Of a stretch of DNA of 64,000 nt, positions 9,149 through 15,218 are shown piece by piece. The stretch comes from an uncultured Alsobacter sp. (GTDB lineage Bacteria; Pseudomonadota; Alphaproteobacteria; Rhizobiales; Beijerinckiaceae), in NCBI RefSeq assembly GCF_945952055.1, contig NZ_CAMFHB010000021.1:36607-100606 (forward strand). The letters run 5' to 3'. Both the position numbers and the translations under genes were made by a program. How positions within the stretch are numbered: the stretch's first letter is position 1; each line of letters opens with the position of its first letter. The notes below the pieces were generated by a model. It was not told the origin of the DNA. It saw only the letters and a list, made by a program, of their open reading frames with translations, and ran no database searches.

Positions 9149-10270
9149 TCAGTCGTTGACGGGCTTGTGGGTCACCAGATCGTCGAGATCGATATAGTGG
9201 CCGGCGCGGTCGCGCTTGGAGGCGAGGTAGAGCACGTTCTCGCTGGTCGGGCGTCCGTGGACGCGGCGGTCCTCGACCACCTCGAGCCCGGCATTCTCCA
9301 ACGCGGCGATCTTGACCGGGTTGTTGGTCAGGATCGCGACCTTCGAGACGCCGAGCTGCTTCAGCATCTCGGCCGCGAAGCCGAAGCGGCGCTGGTCGAG
9401 GTCGAAGCCCAGCATCTCGTCGGCGTCGTAGGTGTCGTAGCCCTGGCTCTGCAGCTTGTAGGCCCGGATCTTGTTGGCGATGCCGTTGCCGCGCCCTTCC
9501 TGGTCCAGGTAGAGCAGGATGCCGCCGCCGTTCTCGGTCATGAACCGCACGGTGGACCGCAACTGGTCGCCGCAATCGCACTTCAGGCTGCCGAAGAGGT
9601 CGCCCGTGAGGCAGGCCGAGTGCAGGCGCACGCTCACCGGCTTCTCCAGGTCGGGCTTGCCGACCACTATCGCCACCTGGTCGCGCAGGCCCTCGCCGCC
9701 GCGGAACACGACGAACTCGGTGTCTGGGGCTCCCTCGAGGGGCACCGGCGCGCGGCTGACGACGTGGATCTGCCGCGCCATGGCCGGGCGGTAGGAGCGC
9801 AGGGCGTGCCCGCTCACCACCATCACGGCCTGGTCGACGCTCTCGCGCGCCACCGGAATGACGACGACGGCCGGCATCACCAGCGACAGCGCCGCGAGCT
9901 CCAGCGCCAGCTGGTCGACGGGACCCGCCTGGCCGACGGGGGCATCGATCCGCGCGTCGAGCTTGAGGGCCAGCGTCTCGATGCGGTCATGGTCTACGAC
10001 GGGCAGAGCCACCACGCCGGGAACGGTGCGCTCCACCCCGAGCCGCCGCAGGCGCGCCGAGGGAAGCGCGAGCCTGGCGCGGCCATCTGCCACATCGCTC
10101 AATGTATCCGAGCGTTCGCCGTCCAGCGCCTCGGCGCTGGTCACGAGGGCCGACTCCGCGGCGTCGGTGACGAGAACAGGGCGTCCCGAGCGAAACTCGG
10201 CTATGGCCCGTTCGACCGAAAGGTGGTCGAAATCGTCCAGCAACCCTACAATCCGTTCCGTACGCAGCAT
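9149..10270 (-). CDS. ribA: GTP cyclohydrolase II with degenerate RibB-like N-terminal domain
   Basis: Opens the imidazole ring of GTP to give the diaminopyrimidine precursor of riboflavin. The catalytic zinc cysteines are C220, C231 and C233 (HSAC, then KCDCGDQL), with the canonical 11 and 2 residue spacing, followed by LDQEGRGNGIANKIRAY. The protein has 373 aa; E. coli RibA is about 200. Residues 15-150 resemble the DHBP synthase (RibB) fold (VERAIAEFRSGRPVLVTD) but lack its acidic D-R-E-x-E-G-D motif, so that half is probably inactive. ATG 10270 is chosen for AGGGGA eight bases upstream. It is divergent from a RibD-reductase homologue and leads into the YfhO gene. Confidence 0.9.
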   Translation of the reverse strand: MLRTERIVGLLDDFDHLSVERAIAEFRSGRPVLVTDAAESALVTSAEALDGERSDTLSDVADGRARLALPSARLRRLGVERTVPGVVALPVVDHDRIETLALKLDARIDAPVGQAGPVDQLALELAALSLVMPAVVVIPVARESVDQAVMVVSGHALRSYRPAMARQIHVVSRAPVPLEGAPDTEFVVFRGGEGLRDQVAIVVGKPDLEKPVSVRLHSACLTGDLFGSLKCDCGDQLRSTVRFMTENGGGILLYLDQEGRGNGIANKIRAYKLQSQGYDTYDADEMLGFDLDQRRFGFAAEMLKQLGVSKVAILTNNPVKIAALENAGLEVVEDRRVHGRPTSENVLYLASKRDRAGHYIDLDDLVTHKPVND

Positions 10271-10391
10271 CGAAGTCCCCTGCAGGCTCCGGGTTCTGCC
10301 CGGCCCACGCAACAAGTGGCGCTTGGGTCGTAGCGTTCAAGCCCGGCCTGTGCAGGATCAGCCTGCACCGACATATCAACCCCGGACCCCT

Positions 10392-11141
10392 GTGCCTCAT
10401 TCCCACCCTGCCTCATCGATCGGCAATTATCCATCGCTAACGGATGTTTTTGCCCCCTTCGACGCCATCACGGAGGATCAATCCTTCGTTGTCGCGCAGC
10501 TCGGCCAGTCGCTCGACGGACGTATCGCCACCGTCACCGGCGAGTCGCGCTGGATCAACGGCGGCTGCGCCCTCGACCACCTGCATCGCATCCGCGCCCG
10601 GGTCGACGGCGTGCTCGTGGGGATCGGCACCGTGATCGCCGACGACCCCCAGCTCACGGTGCGCAGGGTGCCCGGCCCCAGCCCGGCTCGGATCGTGCTG
10701 GATCCGCGCGGCCGGGTCCCGGTCGACTGCCGCTGCCTCGCGCCCGCCGGCGAACGGCGCATCCTGCTGCGCGGCGAACAGGGCCATCCCGTGCCTCCGG
10801 GGGTCGAGGAGATCGTCGTGCCCGCGGTGCAAGGGCGGATCCCCCCGCGGGCGATCCTGGCGGCACTTCATGCCGCAGGCCTGCGTCGCATCCTTGTCGA
10901 AGGCGGCTCGCACACCATTTCCACCTTCATCGAGGCCGGATGTGTCGACCGCCTGCACGTGCTCGTCGCCCCGATGATCATCGGGTCGGGCAAGCCCGCG
11001 CTGGAAACCACCCCGATCGCCGCCCTCGACAGGGCCCTGCGGCCCGCCACGCGCGTGGTCGTGCTGGCGGACGGCGACGTCCTGTTCGACTGCGACCTGA
11101 GACAGAATGGGCCAAGCGCCCGGGGAGGGGACCCGCCATGA
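10392..11141 (+). CDS. RibD-like pyrimidine reductase (DHFR fold, no deaminase domain)
   Basis: A 249 aa protein corresponding only to the C-terminal reductase half of RibD. It shows GIGTVIADDPQLTVR near residue 75 and LVEGGSHTISTFIEAGCVD with VAPMIIGSGKPAL further on, all typical of NADPH-dependent 5-amino-6-ribosylamino-pyrimidine reductases. There is no zinc cytidine-deaminase domain. A full two-domain RibD is encoded at 47649-48815, so this copy is not needed for basic riboflavin synthesis. The only in-frame start outside the ribA antisense region is GTG 10392, with a weak Shine-Dalgarno. The stop overlaps the ATG of the next cytochrome gene (ATGA). It is divergent from ribA across 121 bases. 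Confidence 0.82.
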   Translation: MPHSHPASSIGNYPSLTDVFAPFDAITEDQSFVVAQLGQSLDGRIATVTGESRWINGGCALDHLHRIRARVDGVLVGIGTVIADDPQLTVRRVPGPSPARIVLDPRGRVPVDCRCLAPAGERRILLRGEQGHPVPPGVEEIVVPAVQGRIPPRAILAALHAAGLRRILVEGGSHTISTFIEAGCVDRLHVLVAPMIIGSGKPALETTPIAALDRALRPATRVVVLADGDVLFDCDLRQNGPSARGGDPP

Positions 11142-11668
11142 TGACCGGTACCTACACGCCCGCCGCCCGCATGTTGCACTGGCTGACCGCGTTCTGCGTC
11201 GCCGTGACCGTGCCCGTCGCCCTGGCGATGGTGCGCACGCCCGAGGGCGCCTTCACCAACGCCCTCTACGAGATCCACAAGTCCTTCGGCATCCTCATCT
11301 TCGTGATCATGATGGCCCGGCTGGCCGTCCGCCTCGTCAAGGGCGCCCCGCCGCCGGCCGCGGGCCTGACCCAGGCCGAGCGCGTGATCTCGAAGATCGT
11401 CCACGTGGCGCTCTACGTCGTGCTGGTCGCCCTGCCCATCGGTGGCTACGCGGCGACGTCGAGCTGCTGCGCGCCGGTGAAGCTCTTCTGGACGATCCCG
11501 ATGCCCTTCGCCTTCTCGTTCGGCGAGGACATGATCAAGACCCTGTTCGAGATGCACGAACTCGGCGGCTTCCTGCTGATCGGCCTCGTCATCCTCCACG
11601 TCGCCGGCGCGCTGAACCACGCCTTGGTCAAGCGCGACGAGGTCATGTCCCGCATGTGGGCGCGGTGA
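11138..11668 (+). CDS. Cytochrome b561-type membrane protein (third copy)
   Basis: Di-haem membrane cytochrome of 176 aa, the third of this family in the window and more divergent from the tandem pair at 3.1-4.4 kb. Likely haem histidines are in ARMLHW, YEIHKSFG, EMHELGG and ILHVAGALNH; about four transmembrane helices are evident. An SSCC sequence in the loop after helix 3 (ATSSCCAPVKLF) is not found in the other two. Its ATG overlaps the RibD-like stop (ATGA) and is preceded by GGGGAGGGG, so the pair is translationally coupled. That coupling suggests it serves as redox partner or supplies electrons for the neighbouring pathway, but this is inference. Confidence 0.85.
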   Translation: MMTGTYTPAARMLHWLTAFCVAVTVPVALAMVRTPEGAFTNALYEIHKSFGILIFVIMMARLAVRLVKGAPPPAAGLTQAERVISKIVHVALYVVLVALPIGGYAATSSCCAPVKLFWTIPMPFAFSFGEDMIKTLFEMHELGGFLLIGLVILHVAGALNHALVKRDEVMSRMWAR

Positions 11669-11712
11669 AGCGGTCTGATCGACCGCCGGGGCCCGGCTCC
11701 AACCTCACCGCC

Positions 11713-11798
11713 GTCCTGGCCGGGCTTGGCCCGGCCACCCACGACTTGAGGACGGCCCCGGCAAAGTCGTGGATGCCCGGGCCAAGCCCGGGCAGGAC
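11713..11798. repeat. Family A palindromic repeat, inverted pair
   Basis: Left arm 11713-11747 (GTCCTGGCCGGGCTTGGCCC then GGCCACCCACGACTT) faces right arm 11763-11798 (AAAGTCGTGGATGCCCGGGC then CAAGCCCGGGCAGGAC) across a short G/C-rich loop. It sits between two convergent gene ends, the b561 cytochrome and the methyltransferase. As RNA it could fold into a very long hairpin on either strand and may terminate or protect both transcripts. Confidence 0.85.
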
Positions 11799-11844
11799 GT
11801 AGAGACGGTGAGGGCAGGTTGAAAAAGCCGTTGAAGTTCAAGCG

Positions 11845-12681
11845 CTAGGTGCGCGGCACCGCGAACAGGTCCACGTGCCCGATCAGCGCCGACGCGCCGG
11901 TCCGGGCCGCGGCCCACGCCCGGCCCTGCGCCTCGCTCACGCCGCCGGCCTCGACCGCCGCGCCGGCGATGCCCGTCGCGAGCTGGCCGACCAGCGTCGC
12001 GCTCTCGGCGCCCAGGCGCCAGGGGCTCTCGCCGGTGACGACGTCATAGCCCTGGCGGCGGAAGGCCGCGGCGAGAGCGTCCGCGGCCCTGGGCCCCGCG
12101 GCGGGGCCGAAGCCCTTGTCGCGGCCCTGGTGTGCGTGGAAGGCGGACAGGACGGCTGTGTCCAGCGGATGGGGCGGCGACCACTGCTCGCGCCCGTCAT
12201 AGGTGAGCACCGTGTAGAGCGGCAGGCGCCTGGCCGCGAGCACGGCGGCGAAGCGCTCGATCCAGTCGGCCGAGACGAGGTCGAAGAAGGCCGCTGCCGT
12301 GACGAGGTCGGGCGCGGGGTCCAGCACCCGCGCGAGGTCGGCGTTCAGGTCCGCCTGCATCGTCTCGACCGACAGGTTGCGCCCGGCGTGACGCAGGTCG
12401 AGCCGGTCGCCGGCGCGCGTGGCGCCGCCGGCCCAGTCCTGCAGGCAGGACAAGGCGGCCTGCAGGAGCGCCGGATCCCAGTCGACGAGCCGCCACGCCT
12501 GGGCCGCGGGCAGGTTCTCCGCCGTCCCGCGCAGGTTCGAGCCGGTCCCGCACCCCAGGTCCACGACGCGCAACCCATCGCGGCCGGCGAAGTGGGCCCG
12601 GACGGCGTCGGCCACGGCGAGGTTTCGGGCCGCGTGGTCGGCCGGCTCGCGCAGGGTGAGCCATTCGGCGCTGAAGCTCAT
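11845..12681 (-). CDS. Class I SAM-dependent methyltransferase
   Basis: A 278 aa enzyme with the Rossmann-type SAM-binding motif I VVDLGCGTGSN near residue 40, the acidic motif II VDWDP and a later DLVTAAAFFDLVS strand. Its acceptor is not predictable from sequence. ATG 12681 overlaps the stop of the upstream glycosyltransferase (ATGA at 12681-12678), and a CGGAGC Shine-Dalgarno lies inside that gene. It is the last gene of a four-gene minus-strand operon (MDR dehydrogenase, PTPS-like protein, GT4, methyltransferase), so it most likely methylates the product of that pathway. The long frame continuing upstream of 12681 is a shadow of the glycosyltransferase gene. Confidence 0.82.
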   Translation of the reverse strand: MSFSAEWLTLREPADHAARNLAVADAVRAHFAGRDGLRVVDLGCGTGSNLRGTAENLPAAQAWRLVDWDPALLQAALSCLQDWAGGATRAGDRLDLRHAGRNLSVETMQADLNADLARVLDPAPDLVTAAAFFDLVSADWIERFAAVLAARRLPLYTVLTYDGREQWSPPHPLDTAVLSAFHAHQGRDKGFGPAAGPRAADALAAAFRRQGYDVVTGESPWRLGAESATLVGQLATGIAGAAVEAGGVSEAQGRAWAAARTGASALIGHVDLFAVPRT

Positions 12682-13748
12682 CGGGATGCTCCGGGGATGG
12701 GCGCGGTCATGGCGCCGCGCACGACATCCGCGATGCGCCGGGCGGTGTCGGTCCAGGTCGGGAGTGCGCGGCCGGCCGCCAGCGAGGCGTCCGCCAGGCG
12801 CGCCCGCAGGGCGGGATCGCAGATCACGAGGCGCAGCGCTGCGGCGAGCGCTCCGGCATCGCCGGGCGCCACCTTCAGCGCCGCCGCGTCGGGAACGGTC
12901 TCGGCCGCCGCTCCGCCCGTGGTGCAGACGATCGGCAGGCCGCGCGCCATGGCCTCGGCCAGCACCATTCCGTAGCCCTCGAAAAGCGACGGCATCACGA
13001 AGAGGTCGGCGGCGCCATAGGCGGCCTGAAGCGCCTCGTCCGGCTGCGCGCCCTCCAGCGCGATCCGCCCGGCCAGACGCCGGTCGCGGATGCCAGCGGC
13101 GACGCGGTCGGCTTCCTCCGGCGCACGGTCGGTGGCGCCGAGGATCCTGAGCCGCCAAGGGAGGTCGGCGAGCAGGGCCATCGCCTCGACCAGCACGCCA
13201 TAGGCCTTTCGGGGCGACACCGCGCCCACGGCCAGGATCGAGGGCGGCTCGCCGCCCCCGGTGGCCCGGGGCGCCGGATCCGTCCCCGGCACGGCGACCG
13301 TGATCTTTTGCGCGGGCACGTCGTAGTCGGCGGCGAGGATGCGGGCGGTCAGCGGGCTGGTGACGATGACGGCCACGGCCCGGGCCAGGGCCGCGCGCTC
13401 GCTTTCCACGAGGGCGCGACGGCGGCGTTCGGGAAGGCCGGTCTCCAGCGCCAGCGGATGGTGCACGAGCGCCACGAACCGCCGGTGCAGGTCCTTCAGC
13501 ACGATGTCGGTGAGGGCGCCGTAGGCGAGCCCGTCGACGAGGACGACGGCTTCCTCCGGCGTCTGTCCCAGCGCCCGGCCCGCCATGGCGAGATCGGGCA
13601 CCGGCGCGAACGGAAACGACCCCGGCAACGGGAGGTGGCGGGCCGGCAGCCCGCACTCCGGCAGCAGGGCCAGGACCCGTCGGTCGTAGGCGTAGCCGCC
13701 CGTCGGCGTGTCGATGTCGCCGGGGATCGCGAAGACGACGTCAGGCAA
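12678..13748 (-). CDS. Family 4 glycosyltransferase
   Basis: Retaining GT-B glycosyltransferase of 356 aa. The donor-binding C-terminal half is clear: ILAVGAVSPRKAYGVLVEAM, then LFVMPSLFEGYGMVLAEAMA, which contains the E-x7-E motif of GT4 enzymes, then GLPIVCTTGGAAAE. The N-terminal half has the short glycine-rich loop DTPTGGYAYDRR. The start is TTG at 13748, overlapping the end of the PTPS-like gene by 8 bases, and the stop overlaps the methyltransferase ATG. Both couplings indicate one operon. Within it the enzyme would attach a sugar to a small molecule or lipid. The sugar donor and acceptor are unknown. Confidence 0.82.
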   Translation of the reverse strand: MPDVVFAIPGDIDTPTGGYAYDRRVLALLPECGLPARHLPLPGSFPFAPVPDLAMAGRALGQTPEEAVVLVDGLAYGALTDIVLKDLHRRFVALVHHPLALETGLPERRRRALVESERAALARAVAVIVTSPLTARILAADYDVPAQKITVAVPGTDPAPRATGGGEPPSILAVGAVSPRKAYGVLVEAMALLADLPWRLRILGATDRAPEEADRVAAGIRDRRLAGRIALEGAQPDEALQAAYGAADLFVMPSLFEGYGMVLAEAMARGLPIVCTTGGAAAETVPDAAALKVAPGDAGALAAALRLVICDPALRARLADASLAAGRALPTWTDTARRIADVVRGAMTAPIPGASR

Positions 13749-14148
13749 CGGTGACCGGCCCCTCGAACCAAGCCCGCGCGACGTGGGACTCGTGCAGCTG
13801 CACGCGGATCTTCACGATGCCGTCCGAGCCGGGGCCGAGGTCGCCGTTGCGGCAGGCCGCGGCCATGCGGTCGAAGATATGCTTGCTGAGGAATTCGGTC
13901 GTCGTCTGCTGGCCCGCGAATTCCGGGATCTCGTCCAGGTTGCGGTAGTTCAGCGGCCCGAGCGTCGCCTTCAGCGCGTCGTGCGCGCGGCCGATGTCGA
14001 CCACCACGTTCTCCGGCGTCAGGGTCTCGCGGAAGAAGGCCACATCGACCACGAAGGTGGCCCCGTGCAGGCGCTGGGCGGGGCCGAAGAGGTCCCCCTT
14101 GAAGCTGTGCGCGATCATGATGTGGTCGCGCACTTCGACGGCGTACAT
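13741..14148 (-). CDS. 6-pyruvoyltetrahydropterin synthase/QueD-like protein with altered active site
   Basis: A 135 aa tunnelling-fold protein. Canonical QueD/PTPS enzymes bind zinc through three histidines and use a Cys plus an Asp-His pair. Here H14 and H28 align with two zinc ligands. The third is A30 (LHGA instead of LHGH), the catalytic Cys position is A24, and the LDH motif reads LNY (about residues 66-68). The late glutamate in QLHESHVARAW is kept. The usual lyase or synthase chemistry is therefore unlikely, although pterin or purine binding could remain. Its start lies 18 bases after the MDR gene and its end overlaps the glycosyltransferase start. Database pipelines would call it 6-carboxytetrahydropterin synthase. 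Confidence 0.8.
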   Translation of the reverse strand: MYAVEVRDHIMIAHSFKGDLFGPAQRLHGATFVVDVAFFRETLTPENVVVDIGRAHDALKATLGPLNYRNLDEIPEFAGQQTTTEFLSKHIFDRMAAACRNGDLGPGSDGIVKIRVQLHESHVARAWFEGPVTVA

Positions 14149-14166
14149 GCGGTTCTCCTGTGAGGG

Positions 14167-15159
14167 TCAGTAGCGGATGGCGGTGGCGAGCCCCGGCGCG
14201 CCGGGGGCAAGAAGGGCCGGAACGGCGGCCGGGAGGTCCGCGAAGGCGACCTCGGCCGTGATCAGGGCATCGAGCCGGTCGTCGGCGAGGAGGCCGATGG
14301 CGGCCTCCATGCGCCGGGCATGGCTCCAGCGCGGGCGGCGGGAGGGCGCGACCTGCCCGACCTGGGACGAGACGAGGCGCAGCCGGCGGCTGTGGAAGGC
14401 GCCGCCGAGCGGCACCGGCTGCAGGCCTTCGCCGTACCAGCTCATCTCGACCACGGTGGCCTCGAGCCCAGCGGCGGCGATGGCGGTGCCGAGGCCCGCC
14501 GGCGCGGCGCTGGTGTGGAACACGATGTCGCAGTCGCCCGGCGGGCTCTCCGCGAAGGCGACGCCCAAGGCCCCGGCCAGCCCGGCGCGGCTGGCGTCCA
14601 CGTCGACGACCGTCACCTCGGTGCCCGGCAGGCCCCGCGCCAGGTGGGCGACGAGCAGGCCGACGATTCCCGCGCCGACGACGGCGATCCGGTCACCCGG
14701 TCCCGCGCCGGAATCCCACAGGCCGTTGAGGGCCGTCTCCATGTTGGCGGCGAGGATGGCCCGCCGGGCAGGAACCTGCTCCGGGATTGGCGAAACGAAG
14801 CCAACCGGCGCCCCGAACCGCGTCTGGTGCGGGTGGAGAGCGAAGACCATGCGGCCCAGGAGCGCGGGCGGTCCCTGCTCGACGAGGCCCACGGCGCAGT
14901 AGCCGTACTTCACGGGGAAGGGAAACTCGCCCTCCTGGAGGGGCGCGCGCATGCGCTCGTGCTCGGCCTGCGGCACCCGGCCGGAGGCCACGAGGCGCTC
15001 GGTGCCCCGGCTGAGGCCCGACCAGAGGCTGCGCACGACGACGCCGTCCGCCGGCATGACCCACCGCACCGGCCGGATCTCCGCCCGCATCGGCGCCACG
15101 TACCACAGCGCGTCCGCCTGCCCCTCATTGCCCAACCCGGTGTTCCCCTCTACATGCAT
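14167..15159 (-). CDS. Medium-chain dehydrogenase/reductase (zinc-binding alcohol dehydrogenase-like)
   Basis: A 330 aa MDR-superfamily oxidoreductase. The NAD(P)-binding motif VVGAGIVGLLVAHLARG lies near residue 170, after a GroES-like N-terminal domain (SLWSGLSRGTERL, then FPFPVKYGYCAVG). The catalytic zinc ligands of classical alcohol dehydrogenases are missing: the Cys of the C-G-T-D motif is Ser/Arg here (SRGTE), and the His of G-H-E is Tyr (GYCAVG). There is no four-cysteine structural zinc loop. The layout resembles BchC-like MDR proteins. ATG 15159 is taken as start; a TTG 27 bases downstream, preceded by GAGGGG, is an alternative. It heads the operon and is divergent from opgH across 59 bases. 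Confidence 0.8.
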   Translation of the reverse strand: MHVEGNTGLGNEGQADALWYVAPMRAEIRPVRWVMPADGVVVRSLWSGLSRGTERLVASGRVPQAEHERMRAPLQEGEFPFPVKYGYCAVGLVEQGPPALLGRMVFALHPHQTRFGAPVGFVSPIPEQVPARRAILAANMETALNGLWDSGAGPGDRIAVVGAGIVGLLVAHLARGLPGTEVTVVDVDASRAGLAGALGVAFAESPPGDCDIVFHTSAAPAGLGTAIAAAGLEATVVEMSWYGEGLQPVPLGGAFHSRRLRLVSSQVGQVAPSRRPRWSHARRMEAAIGLLADDRLDALITAEVAFADLPAAVPALLAPGAPGLATAIRY

Positions 15160-15218
15160 GGACGGTCCAGTCCACGTTGTGGCGCGGGATCGTGTCGCTT
15201 TCCAGTCCCGGCGTGATC

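Noticed and set aside
9167..10333. A 388-codon plus-strand frame opposite ribA
   Set aside because: The minus strand encodes a clear GTP cyclohydrolase II with all zinc cysteines; the plus frame is its mirror and has no motif.
10271..10391. Possible FMN riboswitch between ribA and the RibD-like gene
   Set aside because: The 121 bases are too short and lack the conserved FMN-element sequence blocks; the rib operon at 47.6 kb also has none before ribD.
12682..13656. Upstream extension of the methyltransferase frame
   Set aside because: It is an Arg/Pro-rich shadow of the glycosyltransferase gene; the ATGA overlap at 12678-12681 marks the real start.
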